From Riptortus pedestris (taxonomy: Eukaryota > Arthropoda > Insecta > Hemiptera > Alydidae), in assembly GCA_019009955.1 (NCBI GenBank), contig CM032232.1, forward strand, positions 141,820,501 to 141,884,500: DNA of 64,000 nucleotides, in the 5' to 3' direction. A program made the position numbers and the translations under genes. The notes under the pieces are model-generated. The model was not told the DNA's origin, searched no databases, and saw nothing but the letters and a program-made list of their open reading frames with translations. Below, piece after piece: positions 11,780 through 21,850 of this stretch (the first letter of the stretch is position 1; each line of letters starts with the position of its first letter).

Positions 11780-12222
11780 CTATTTACTGATTTTCCCTAA
11801 AGGCCCTTAACGCGCTAGCTGTCATAACTTTTTTTTTAATGTTACTAACTTACATATTAATAATATTTAAACGTAAATTAGAGCTGGGGAATTTCGAAAT
11901 ATCTCCGTTACCATGTGTCGGATAGAAAAAGAGTATAGAACAAACCGCATTGCAAATTAACTGTTCTATAAATGTTGTTATAAACGTTTTATCACTATTT
12001 TGATAAATAACCGAGATATTTATATTTTTTAGTATTCGGCCTGAATAAACCCCCGATCCTACTAATGCTATATTAACAACAAGCAGTTTTATCATGAAAA
12101 ACTTTATATGAAGCCTAAATACCAAATATTGTTCTCATTGAACTTCTATATTTTGATGCAAATGCAATGACGTGACGCACGTAGGAAATCTGCTTAAATA
12201 ATGCATTGTGTCAGACTTTTTT
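11780..12222 (-). repeat. H-family element, 5' half
   Basis: Minus-oriented interior (ttaacgcgctagctgtcata, tctccgttaccatgtgtcgg) runs to a decayed G-end (aggaaatctgcttaaataat). It adjoins the preceding plus-oriented copy. Confidence 0.7.
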
Positions 12223-13203
12223 TAAGTACAATTTGAAGTATTGTGATTTTTTTTTCAGCATGATTGACATTCATAGCAAGTTGAACTCGAATATAGGGAA
12301 ACATATTGAGTACATCAAATTTGAATCCTTGATTGAACAAAATTCTTCCCTACACCCTTTTAAGTCCAGCCATTGAATGACCATCCCTTTGAAGTAGATA
12401 TGAGGTCGCCATTAATGTCTGTCAGTAAACAGTTATTTTGTGTTTGGTTTTGCAATTTTTTAATGTTTTGTTTTGTTAACATTCGTTTTTTTCATTACAT
12501 TTGCTTGTGCTTTTGGCATAAATACATTTGATGCCACCATCAAATATTAATATTTTTAAAGTCTATTTTTTTTCTAATATGCCTGATTGGGACGGGTTAT
12601 CTACAGGTTACCGCCGTTTTCTGACCAGGGTAGGTCTGAAGATTTTATTTAATGAATTCGTCCCTAAATAAATTCCTATTGCCCAGGCGGGTAATGAGCT
12701 CGCCACTCTATGATTAAACATCACTTCGTTAATGATTCACAAAAATAAACGATTTCATAGCTTTTGGTTTTCATAGATTTAAATCATATATAGATTATTT
12801 GTTTATATATATTTTTTGGCAAATCAGTATAAAATAAACAATCGTATTCGAGTCTTTTAAGAGATAACCTGAGAAAAACAAGTTGAAAAAAAATTATTCT
12901 AATATTAAACAACATATCCCCTAAAGACAGCCTAATGAATTTTTAATTTCTGAAAAGGAACTTTCTACTTTGAGCCTGCTTTTTTTCTCAGAGAGGATTC
13001 TGCTGCTAATTTGAGTGTAGTAAGGGAGGAATGAAAAATAAAAAGGGTGGCTCGCATGAATTAACTAATTTTCCTTGGTTATTTCTTTCTTTCTTTCTTT
13101 CTCTCTTTCTTTTTGTTTCTACCACTCTGCTCTTTCATTGGTTTAAAAATGTATGAAATAAATTGGGCGGTATTGGCATAGATGTCTATCGGCTGTGTCT
13201 CTG
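12223..13203. other. Unassigned DNA around a SINE
   Basis: Apart from the SINE at 12577-12720, only a short T-rich (TTTC)n tract near 13085-13110 stands out. No gene recognised. Confidence 0.4.
12577..12720 (-). repeat. tRNA-derived SINE, decayed copy
   Basis: Shares gggacgggttatctacaggt, the gattttatttaatgaattcg block and a partly lost B-box region (gcgggtaatgagctcgccac). The tRNA-like head is at the right and the 3' tail at the left. Confidence 0.75.
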
Positions 13204-13296
13204 GGCAGATTTCCCTTGGCGGCAATCTCCTTTGATGATTGTAGTCACTGGGATATTGTGAAAGTATGGAGTACGTTCAAATTTTATATATATATT

Positions 13297-13345
<49 letters not shown>

Positions 13346-13392
13346 TTTACCCCACTAGTGGTCATAATTTTATTTTTGATCTAAGAAACTTT
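13204..13392 (-). repeat. H-family element, 3' end and core
   Basis: A decayed P-end (gcagatttcccttggcggca), a (TA)n core at about 13290-13342, and then ccactagtggtcataatttt, which matches the ctctagcggtcgcaattttt zone. It is cut by the next H copy. Confidence 0.75.
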
Positions 13393-13527
13393 TTAGCATA
13401 TTTTCCTTAAGGGAAATCAACTATGGAGGTTGTACTCGTGACGCGATTTTCGAAATATTTCCTAAAATGCTCATGTGTGTGTGTCCAAACTTTAGTGTGT
13501 GTGTGTGTTTTTATGTATATATATATA
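13393..13527 (-). repeat. H-family 3' end, cut at its core
   Basis: TTAGCATATTTTCCTTAAGG and the following 3' region end in (GT)n and tatatatatat. The ribozyme-like fragment starts exactly there, as for the copy at 8632. Confidence 0.8.
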
Positions 13528-13815
13528 TGGTGAGTTATTCTTTTCGGAGTTTTGGTCAATGTTGGTGAAATGAATCTTAGTTTATGCCGATATTTCGAGA
13601 ATCATTATTTTCTCTTCTTCAGGGCTGTAAAATTACAGGTACTACTTTATAATATGGCACATTGTTATTACACAGTATTTGTAAAAGGGTGTTTTTTTCT
13701 TATTATTACTTACCAAGACTAAAAATAACTACAAACTATTATACATGGTTATTGCACTATGACTAGGGTTATAGTAACCTTCCTTGTTTTCTTTACACAG
13801 CAGGGTCACAAGCTA
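13528..13815 (-). mobile_element. Penelope/retrozyme-like fragment, copy 2, hammerhead core intact
   Basis: Homologue of 8759-9085. The minus strand reads CTGAAGA (13622-13616), a GAGA...TCTC pair with one unpaired A, GAAA (13596-13593), then TATCGGCATA, which can fold as TAT/ATA. In hammerheads the residue after CUGA is variable, so CUGAAGA is an acceptable core. Folding has not been computed. No ORF accompanies it, so it would be a non-autonomous or solo terminal repeat. Confidence 0.5.
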
Positions 13816-13890
13816 TAAATTATGTTATATACATATTTTCTCTAATATGAGCATTAAACGAAATATTTGTGTTTGTAAATAAAAATATAT

Positions 13891-14436
13891 ATATGTAAAC
13901 TTTTGAATAGACCTCATTTCATCATCTCCTGGATAGAAACGATGGACATTTGGAAAAAAAAAATCGAAAATGTCGTCATGAGTGCAACTATGTATCTTAC
14001 ATAATAAATAAGCTCGTAGATAGCAACTGGTATTTTTGCTTGGAAAAGACGAATCATGATGTGTTATCTTTAAAGTGCAATCTAAAACTGGGGATTAACT
14101 GAAAGTGCTGAAAATGAAAAAGAAAAAAAAAAAAGTAAATATCTCGGCTAACAACCATTATAGAAGAAAAATGTATGGAACAAATATTATAGCAAATTAA
14201 TTTTGCTACAAGACTGGTTTTGTACATTGTTTCGATCAGTTGCATAATAAAAGAGTTATTTTGAATTTTCGAAATTATCTTCTTCTCAAGCATCCCACCC
14301 TTTTTCCCCACTTCAGCCGTTAACGAACTGAGTCATTAGTTTTATATGAGACGATTATAAAACGAGTTTGGAAACGATATAAAAAATTTCGGAAAACAGA
14401 CGTGTATGTAAAATAATTTTGAATGGACCTCATTTT
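13891..14436 (+). repeat. Two H-family fragments in tandem
   Basis: The first (about 13891-13989) is a 3' region without terminus (gacctcatttcatcatctcc, atggacatttgg). The second (about 14060-14436) is an interior from the 'gtaaatatctcggctaac' zone to the start of gacctcattttttag. Both are old and lack ends. Confidence 0.65.
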
Positions 14437-14885
14437 TTAGGTAAATTAACTACTGAGGTCGTCCTCATGAAACATTATCAATTACATTCCTCAAATGTCT
14501 ATCTATCTATCCTACCCAGGAGATGACGTAAATGAGGTCCTTTCAAACTTTTATATACATTTGTCTGTTAACGCTCTAGCGGTCGTAATTTTTGTTTGAT
14601 AGTTACCAAACTGGATATTTAAACGTTTTGTGTAAAAATAAAGATCGTTATCGGCTGTTACCGGACTGGGCGGAGGGAGGTTTAGAAGTAGAAAATTTCG
14701 AAAATTTGAAATATAGCCGTAACTTAAGTCGGATGTAAAAAGTATATACAATAAATATTAAATGATCGATAAATGTTGTTATATGTGTTATTGATTATCT
14801 TGATTATTAGCCGAAATATTTGCATTTTTTAGTTTTCAGCCATGAGCAAAACCCCACTCCTACTCATGTCATATTAACATTCCAA
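14437..14885 (-). repeat. H-family element without G-end
   Basis: Starts at a decayed P-end, runs through atcctacccaggagatgacg, a minimal core (tatatacatttgtctgttaa), gctctagcggtcgtaatttt, and the interior to tcctactcatgtcatattaa. Confidence 0.8.
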
Positions 14886-14961
14886 TCTAACGATCATATT
14901 AGTTGTAGTAGGGGGAGTTTAGATGGGTGATTTTGAAAATTCAAAATATCATTGTTATTAA

Positions 14962-15977
14962 CCCTAGAATGGTAGTGTACGTAAAAATTACATTTGATCT
15001 GGTTTGAACTGTTATCAAAGGGCCGTTAACGACCCCACCACCCTCACCCCTCAGCTATGTGCCCTCCAGACAGTTCGGACTTGACCTCCGCCAAGTGCAG
15101 CTAAGTGAACCTTACCACTCATCCAATACTATTTTTTGAAATAAAAACGACACGTAATATTTACGTATCAATACCATTAACCGCAACTTTTTGGCACGTA
15201 AAATTTACGTATCACTACTAATAACCGGTTTTTATGCCATAACTTAGTTAATGTTATTCTCAATTTATTTTCTTCCAATTTATTTTTTATATTACAATTT
15301 ATTTTCTCTTAATGTTTTTAACTTTTTGAATATAAAAAAGTCAAAGATGTATAAAAAGAATATAAATAATCTGTTTATAGTTTCGGGAAATGGAGAAAAA
15401 ATATTCATTGGATGAAGAAATCAGAAATTTGTTGAAAGAATTCTCCGATGACTCAGATGGGGAAAATGACAATTATGAAATAGATGGTTATGGATAGGAG
15501 AGCGATGATGATCCGGAGTATTCTCCAAGTGATGAGGAGGTTGAGCCTCCGGAAATAATTGCAACACAGAGTGGGCTAGATAGCGATGAGAGTGAGAAAA
15601 TTTTAGAAGACATCAAGGCAATCGAAGAAAGAGAACAAACACAGAGGAAAAAAAACCTAAAACCTCTCAACCACACAATATTGACAGATCAGTCACAATA
15701 AATGTAGAAGGTGGGGTTGTGCTTGGTAAGAATGGATATGAATGGAGCACACAACCTCCGGAACGTGTTTCGAACAAAGCGCCTGAAAGGAATGTCGTGC
15801 ACATTATTAGATATTAACGTAGATATAAGTTAAAGATAAGTGTATGTTTTAATAAAATAAAAAAAATAGTCACAAACATTAACAAATTTTGAATAATTTT
15901 ACCAATTACCAGTTGCACACGTAAAATTTACGTATCAATACCATTAAGCGGGAAATAATATCACTACCATTCTAGGG
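14962..15977 (+). mobile_element. piggyBac deletion derivative with TIRs and TTAA duplications
   Basis: Perfect 16-bp terminal inverted repeats, CCCTAGAATGGTAGTG at 14962-14977 and CACTACCATTCTAGGG at 15962-15977, are flanked by TTAA on both sides (14958-14961 and 15978-15981). TTAA target duplication is diagnostic of the piggyBac superfamily. Inside both ends there are several copies of a near-palindrome, acgtaaaatttacgtatca, which may be subterminal transposase-binding repeats. The element is 1016 bp and keeps only an N-terminal transposase remnant. The catalytic DDD region is missing, so it would depend on a transposase in trans. Confidence 0.93.
15390..15817 (+). pseudogene. piggyBac transposase N-terminal remnant
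   Basis: An ATG at 15390 opens an acidic reading frame (EIRNLLKEFSDDSDGEN) with a TAG at 15495-15497, continuing in the same frame through DDDPEYSPSDEEVEPPE. A frame shift then leads to GKNGYEWSTQPPER, which resembles the GK.GY.W...PP motif at the start of the conserved piggyBac domain. The frame ends at TAA 15815-15817. An acidic N-terminus before that motif fits piggyBac transposases. One stop, one frameshift and loss of the catalytic domain make it a pseudogene. Confidence 0.8.
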
Positions 15978-16164
15978 TTAAGAGGCGTATCGAAAAATGA
16001 TATATAACCAATCTTGTTAAGCTATTGATGCTCTATAATTGTTGTTCCGCACATTGTTTCGTATCTCATGTACTTCTGTACTTGCATTTAACCTTTAATG
16101 TTTGAAATAAATGGTAATACGTGGGAAATCTGCTTAGTTAACGCAGCCCCTGCGTGACTGACAT

Positions 16165-16254
16165 TTTAGTCTACTCCTGGGTAGATCGATGGACATTTGA
16201 AGCCATTAGCCCATGTCCCACGGGAGGGAAACCTGCTAATATTTAGTAAAGCCA
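16165..16254 (+). repeat. H-family P-end fragment
   Basis: ctactcctgggtagatcgat and ggacatttgaagcc are followed by a decayed P-end ending cctgctaa. It adjoins the G-end of the preceding minus copy. Confidence 0.7.
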
Positions 16255-16489
16255 CTACAGCTGGTATTCTGAAGGTCTGTACTAATGAGAAAGAGACTTG
16301 CCGGGCTGCTTTAAGGTGAATGGGAGGGGAACCCATTGACTATCTGGTGGAGGGGGTAAGGCAGGAATGCAACCACCTCCCCTCCACAGATGCACTGTCT
16401 ACTTCAACAGCTGCCATATACACCAACGCTCATTCAATGCTACTCGCCTCTTTTTAGCAGGTTACCATTAGAGAGATCGTAAAAAGGAA

Positions 16490-16575
16490 GTCCAACACGC
16501 AGGTGCTGCGTAGGCTAAGCAGATTTCTTACGTGAAGTTTAACAATATATAAATCTACATACTGGTACCTTGCAT
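16490..16575 (+). repeat. H-family G-end fragment
   Basis: gtccaacacgcaggtgctgc and aagcagatttcttacgtgaa are recognisable; the interior is soon lost before the SINE. Confidence 0.75.
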
Positions 16576-16612
16576 CTGGTACATACTTAACAACTGTGAA
16601 TATGAATGAAAT

Positions 16613-16848
16613 AAATTATTATTATTATTTCTTAACGTCCACTTCTTGCAACTAAGGCTAACTGGGACGGGTTATCTACAGGTTACCACCCTTTTCTAGC
16701 CAGGGTGGGACTAAGGATGTTATTTAATGAATTCCGTCACTAAATAATTTCCTTTACCCAGGCGAGAATCGAACTCGTCACTCTAGGTTTACCATGTGAA
16801 TGAAATTATGGTCAACGCTTTAACTCAAATTCCTAACCTGAGCCACTA
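16613..16848 (-). repeat. tRNA-derived SINE, near full length
   Basis: On the minus strand: a B box (gagttcgattc), the hairpin arms ccatgtgag-like/ctcacatgg, then the body (tccttagtcccaccctggct, gataacccgtcccagttagc) and an (AAT)n-type tail at 16613-16632. See 58582 for the copy with defined ends. Confidence 0.88.
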
Positions 16849-16974
16849 AATAAAAACAAACTAAGAAATCTTTCAGTCAATTTACATTTTAATAAGCGTC
16901 TGAATTGTAAACAAACAGGTCAGCCAACCTCTCAGAGCTGAATAGATAGAAATATTCTTGACCGGAAAGAAAAA

Positions 16975-17207
16975 GTCAGTCACAAAGGGGCGGCATTAAC
17001 TAAGCAGATTTCCCACGCGCGTCAAGTATTTCCATTACCTCAAAACGTAAAAGTTCAATGAGAACAACATTTTGTATTTAGTCTTCAAATAAAGTGCTTC
17101 ATAATATAACACATTCTTCTTACTATGGCACGAGTAGGAGTGGTGGTTTGCTGAAGTCCTGAAATTTAAAATATGGAAATATCTCGGTTAATATTGTATA
17201 TCGAGAA

Positions 17208-17266
<59 letters not shown>

Positions 17267-17465
17267 ACAACATTCATAGAACACCACATTTGCAATAAGG
17301 TTGATTCTGTACAATGTTTCGATCCGATACATAACAATGGAGATAGTTTGAATTTTCGAAATCTCCGCCCTAGAAAACCTGGTCTTCATTTTTACATAAA
17401 TAAAATTTTAAATATGGAGTTTGGAAACGATCAGACGAAAATTGGGACCGCTAGAACGTTAACAG

Positions 17466-17514
<49 letters not shown>

Positions 17515-17645
17515 TACACGCTTTCTAAGATATCGATTTTTCTTCATCTTCTAGGTAGGATCGGTGGACATTGGAGGAAACCTTTCAAAAATCGCATCAT
17601 AAGTACGACCTCAATAGCTGATTTCCCTTACGGGAAATCTGCTAA
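16975..17645 (+). repeat. H-family element with two (TA)n tracts
   Basis: Decayed G-end at 16975, AAGCAGATTTCCCACG, then a (TA)n run at about 17210-17262 in the 5' interior as well as the usual core at about 17468-17510. P-end tttcccttacgggaaatctg and CTAA at 17642-17645. The extra tract at a non-core position is unusual for the family. Confidence 0.9.
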
Positions 17646-17737
17646 AAAACCACATAACTGTCCTCCAAAGTCGTGACCGATCGACCCAGGGCTGTTGCCT
17701 ACCGTTGGATCCCATGGATCGAGCGGTAGACTTAAAA

Positions 17738-17855
17738 TTATTTTACGAACCTGATCTTCATTTTTACATAAAACGTTGAAATATCCAGTTTAGTAACTAT
17801 CCGACAAAAATTGCGACCGCTACAACGTTAACAAAGAAATATGTATATATATATA

Positions 17856-17897
<42 letters not shown>

Positions 17898-18020
17898 AGT
17901 ATTGAATGGACCTCATTTTAGCCATATCCTGGGTAGTATAGATTGACATTTGAGGAAATGTTTTGAAAATCAAGTGATGAGTGCGACCTCAAAAGTTGAG
18001 TTCCCTTAGCGCCTGATAAA
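17738..18020 (+). repeat. H-family 3' half with (GT)n core
   Basis: cgaacctgatcttcattttt and aaacgttgaaatatccagtt lead to a core that has become (GT)n at about 17858-17894. The P-end is decayed (gagttcccttagcgcctgat). Confidence 0.8.
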
Positions 18021-18467
18021 ACTCATACTAACCACCTGCATTCAACAAAAAAACCTTGACATAGGCCACGATATGACAGACCTACGAACTGGCAGCAGCC
18101 CATATAATAATCTATAAAACATAAATATTTATCAATATATATTCAATTAAAATACAATAGGCCTACAATGTACTTACGAAGATTTATAACAGGTAACTTT
18201 TATTATATTTTAATACTCAAAGTACGGATCCGAGAATACATGAGGCATTTAAGGGATTTCTTTTCGGTAATGTTTAAATAGAGTATTAGGTTTTACATGA
18301 CCGAGTAAATACATTACTCTAAATAGAAATTCGACCTCACTTAACCTCATGCCAATCACATCCGACTTTGGGTATTATAAAAATAAATAAATAAGCCACG
18401 TTCCAGCTCATGCAGTTATTACTCAAACATACATTATCTCAAACCGTACCACATCATGATGGGATCA
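18021..18467. other. Unassigned DNA
   Basis: AT-rich sequence with no recognisable feature. Confidence 0.35.
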
Positions 18468-18652
18468 ATAAAAAGGCCTTCTACTCTACAAATATTTATT
18501 ATGCAAATTTCGCATAATGCTGCAGCAGCCCCCGGCTGCACTGATTCAGAATGCAGTAGTCCAAACAAGCGCTGATGACAAAGCTTGCTTGCTCTTTGAA
18601 AGTGCAATCTGCATAATAAATGTTTGCAGAGGATAAGGCTTTTTAGCAGATT
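18468..18652. mobile_element. Small foldback element with about 45-bp inverted arms
   Basis: The left arm (aaaaggccttctactctaca, aatatttattatgcaaattt) is an imperfect inverted copy of the right arm (gcataataaatgtttgcaga, ggataaggctttt). The loop is GC-richer (ctgcagcagcccccggctgc). It abuts the P-end of the H copy at 18653. No coding capacity; presumably a MITE or foldback. Confidence 0.6.
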
Positions 18653-18770
18653 TAACTTGAGGCTACGAAGTTGTATCCATGTCGCGATTTAAAAAAAAAT
18701 AAAATCTTCAATTGCTCGTTGATCCATCGTTGGACATGACAAAAATGTGGTCCGTTGATATATATATACA

Positions 18771-19380
18771 CTCAACCGCAAAAAAACCGGACACTTAGAT
18801 TTAGTCTTATAATTTTGTTAAATACTTAATATATATGTATATTAATCTTTTTAATTAAAATAATCGGTTAATCTATAGGTTATTTAAACAAAATCTGCCA
18901 AAAGTGAATAATTTTTATTGATTATTTACAAAAAAATACAAAATAAAAAAAAAAGAAAAAGATAAATTAACACATTTAAAAAAAAAAAATTATTCTTCAT
19001 TTTTATTACAGTGAATGGTAGACTTCGCTACCCCAAGCGTTTCGGCAATGTAACGTAAGCTCCGGCCTTCCATCTAAGTTTGAAAGACCCATTATTCTGG
19101 ACCGAAATAAAAATAAAACATTAATTAAAGAAAATGCTTGGTTAATAATTAAAGATGTTTAAATATGCGAAAAACTACTTACAGTTTAGAATAGATCAAC
19201 TTCACGACAAATAAATCTAATCTGAGTTTTATCTAATTGTTTACTAATCCTGAAGGGATTAGTTCAATGGACTTAGACTCTAAATTCTCTGTTATAACTA
19301 GAATACCCAAATAAAGAAAATTGCTGAAAATTAGCTTTTAATACGACAACAAAAGTGTCCGGTTTTTTTTTGCGGTTGAG
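18771..19380 (-). mobile_element. Tc1/mariner-like deletion derivative
   Basis: Inverted ends match over about 26 bp (ctcaaccgcaaaaaaaccgg at the left; ccggtttttttttgcggttg at the right) and are flanked by TATA, fitting TA target use by Tc1/mariner. The 610-bp element keeps a helix-turn-helix remnant of the transposase on the minus strand. The DDE/D catalytic part is absent. Confidence 0.8.
18990..19073 (-). pseudogene. Tc1/mariner transposase helix-turn-helix remnant
   Basis: A 27-codon frame from ATG 19073-19071 to TAA 18992-18990 contains GRSLRYIAETLGVAKST, which fits the N-terminal DNA-binding HTH of Tc1/mariner-type transposases (S.R.IA..LGV.KST). Beyond it the frame is lost. A functional transposase would be about 330-350 residues, so this is a relic. 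Confidence 0.75.
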
Positions 19381-19383
19381 TAT

Positions 19384-19648
19384 ATTTTGAATTTTCAAGA
19401 AATTCCCCGTTCTAAACTTCCCATTCCCCGATTTCCGCTGTTAACTAACTTCATCGTTAGTTTTGCATAAGACGCACTATGCAGGAGATATTTATTGAGT
19501 GGGAATGATTTACAAACTGTTCAGTTTCCAGAAGACACAGCCAAAAGATGCAAGTCTTCCTATCCGATGTAAAATATTACTCAGAAATAGAGCTGATCAA
19601 ATTTTTGTCGAATTCGTAGGTGTCCGGTTTTTTTTGCGGTTAAGTATA
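19384..19648. mobile_element. Extra Tc1/mariner end and H-family fragment
   Basis: At 19384-19475 a plus-oriented H interior piece appears (gaattttcaagaaattcccc, gcataagacg). Unknown sequence follows and then a third Tc1-type end at about 19619-19648 (gtgtccggttttttttgcgg, ttaagtata). The outer pair 18771/19648 may mark an older, larger element into which the rest was placed. Confidence 0.55.
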
Positions 19649-20080
19649 GTTGTCTGTTAACGCTCTAGCTGTCGCAAGTTTCGTTTGATCGGTACCAAAT
19701 TTGACATTTAAATGTTTTATGAAAAACTAAAGATCGAATTCCTCTACGGATGAAACAGGACAAGTGAGAAGGGGTGGGGTGGTTTTAGAGGAAGAGTATG
19801 TCAAAAATTCAAAATAGCTCCTTATTTATGAATCGGATCACAAAATGATATAGAACTAATATTATTGAACTAAAAATTTCCCGTACATTTTGTTATATAT
19901 AAGTTTTTTCTCTCTTGAATATTAACAGATGTATGCGGTGTTTTTTTTATTGTTTATTACTACCATGGTAATGATGTATTATGCTAAAAATAAGTTGTAG
20001 TGTCCACTTTCATAGAAGCTTAAATACCAGATACTCTGTTCAACGGACCTTCATTATGAGAGATACATGCAAATACGTTG

Positions 20081-20419
20081 CTATACCGATTATGGACTCA
20101 TTTGTATTTAAATATAGCCATTATGTCCTGTTTAATTCAGTATAATATTTTGGCAGAAGGTTCGACCTTTAGAATATGTTATATTAGAGGATGTCAGGTG
20201 GAATTTATTATGCTTGTCAGCTGAAATACCAATTTAACCTGTGAATTATTTATTGCGTCAGAATTTTAATAATTGTTAACCGTAAATTTAACCTGATCAA
20301 TAATTGTTGGAATCTAAATATCCAAATATTTTGTAAAAACAAATTGAAACACTTTATTCTGTTCATTCAATAAAATTTCAAAAATTGAATCCTGATTTAG
20401 AGATGAGTTTATTCTAAAA
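20081..20419. other. Unassigned DNA
   Basis: AT-rich; parts may be decayed long-form H interior. Nothing else recognised. Confidence 0.35.
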
Positions 20420-20704
20420 AGCGCAGGTGGTCCGTAAACTAAGCAGACTAGACTTGGAATACGATGATCATGATCTCATCTCCCCATCTATTCTCTATTT
20501 CCTCCTGCAGTTGATTTTGTAAACAGGAATTAAAATCCTTGTTCGAATCCAGGTGTTTAATGACTGAGGTGCATAAAGTTAAAATCCGATGAGTAGAAGT
20601 GGAGGGGGGGGGTGGGGGTTAAAAAAGCTGAAACCAAAAAATTAGAAATAACTCAGTCAATATCCCTGTTAGAGAAAACAGGTATAAAATAATAAAAAAA
20701 ATTA
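20420..20704 (+). repeat. H-family G-end half (type II), cut by SINE
   Basis: Decayed G-end (gcgcaggtggtccgtaaact, aagcaga), then type II interior (tctcatctccccatctattc) and the gatgagtagaagtggagggg zone. The copy ends where the SINE tail begins. Confidence 0.7.
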
Positions 20705-20910
20705 AATAAAATTATTTATTAAGGTCCAATTTTTGCCACTAAGGCTAATTGGGACGGGTTATTTGCAGGTTACCACCCTTTTCTAGCCAGGGTGGGACTA
20801 AGGATTTTATTTAATGAATTCCGTCACTAAATAAATTCCCCTGCCCAGGCGGGAATCGAACTCGCTACTCTAGGTTTACCATGTGAGATTAAGTACAATG
20901 CTTTAATATA
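20705..20910 (-). repeat. tRNA-derived SINE
   Basis: Tail at left, body gggacgggttatttgcaggt, B-box region ggcgggaatcgaactcgcta, and one hairpin arm (ccatgtgagatt). The 5' part of the tRNA head is truncated at about 20910. Confidence 0.85.
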
Positions 20911-20919
20911 AAATAAAAA

Positions 20920-21223
20920 GCCCGTCACGCAGAGGCAGCGTAAACTAAGCAGATTTCCCACGTGAAGTTATACGATGGAGAAATCTCCATACGACAGGCG
21001 AATAGTAACGAAAACTGCCGAACTAGCTTTCGGCGGAAACGAATACAAACGACCTTAGTAACGGAGATATTTCGAATGTTCAAAATTCCCCCCCTCTAAA
21101 CCCAACCCCTCCCACTGGTCCGATTTCAACCACTAACGAACTCTATCTTTCTTTTTACATAAAACGATTAAATATCGAGTTTGGTAACGATTAAACAAAA
21201 AATGCGACCGCTAGAGTATTAAC

Positions 21224-21288
<65 letters not shown>

Positions 21289-21408
21289 AACGGACCTCAT
21301 GTACGTAGTCTCCTGGGTAGAATCGATGGACAATTTGAAGAAATTTGTCAAAAATCGCGTCATGAGTACGACCTCAATAACTGATTTCCCTTAAGGGAAA
21401 TCTGCTAA
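20920..21408 (+). repeat. H-family element, internally shortened
   Basis: G-end cccgtcacgcagaggcagcg at 20920, the block around ctttcggcggaaacg, (TA)n at about 21230-21285, perfect P-end and CTAA at 21405-21408. The zone between cgaccttag and taacggagatatttcg is deleted relative to other copies. Confidence 0.92.
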
Positions 21409-21606
21409 TAATAGTAGTAGAAAAGTATATAAAATTCCAACAATTGGTTACAATAAATTATTGGATTCGACACATGGTAACCCAGATATTTAGGGGTTAA
21501 AATGTCTCGGTAGATCATAATAGTATTTTATGTGTGACTTTGAGAGGGTGCAGGCTGTCTTAGAAGTCCTAGGTAAGCTTTGTCTTCCTTAGTTAGAAGA
21601 AATGAA

Positions 21607-21850
21607 GCAATGCACGTATTTAAGTTCTTCACTCGTAAACAGAAGAGTGAAGAACAATTTGAGAAGTTTTACGCTTGGCTTATCCGTGTGACTTTGAAAA
21701 CCAAAAGGAAAATCTACTTAAGACTCAGATAACCATTGGCGTAAACTCTGTAGTTGTTCAAAAGAAGCTTTTGAGGGAGAAGATTGTAGTGTACAGCAAG
21801 TCATTTGTGCTAGCAGATATACATTTAATCATGTGTGTTAAAATGTGTCA
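21607..21850 (+). pseudogene. Ty3/gypsy-type gag fragment
   Basis: One frame (from about 21607) reads FKFFTRKQKSEEQFEKFYAWL, and a second frame (from about 21675) reads CDFENQKENLLKTQITIGVN, then VVVQKKLLREKIVV. These match, in order, the retrotransposon gag pattern F..R.Q...E....FY..L, C.F.....ENL.......GI, and ...LLRE. One frameshift separates the two blocks. No protease or pol follows, so this is an isolated relic. It fits Metaviridae-like gag; an exact family cannot be given. Confidence 0.65.

Larger units (their letters stand above)
14886..16161 (-). repeat. H-family element interrupted by piggyBac
   Basis: The left part (aaaattcaaaatatcattgt) and the right part (gcgtatcgaaaaatgatata) rejoin seamlessly once the piggyBac derivative and one TTAA are removed, matching the family's atatctccgttattatgcgt. 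The right end is a clean G-end (gggaaatctgcttagttaac, gcagcccctgcgtgac). Confidence 0.88.
18653..20080 (-). repeat. H-family element split by Tc1/mariner sequence
   Basis: A decayed P-end at 18653 runs to ggtccgttgatatatatata. After the insertion the element resumes at about 19649 with gttgtctgttaacgctctag, exactly where the family continues after its core. The interior can be followed to about 20080; no G-end is left. Confidence 0.8.
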
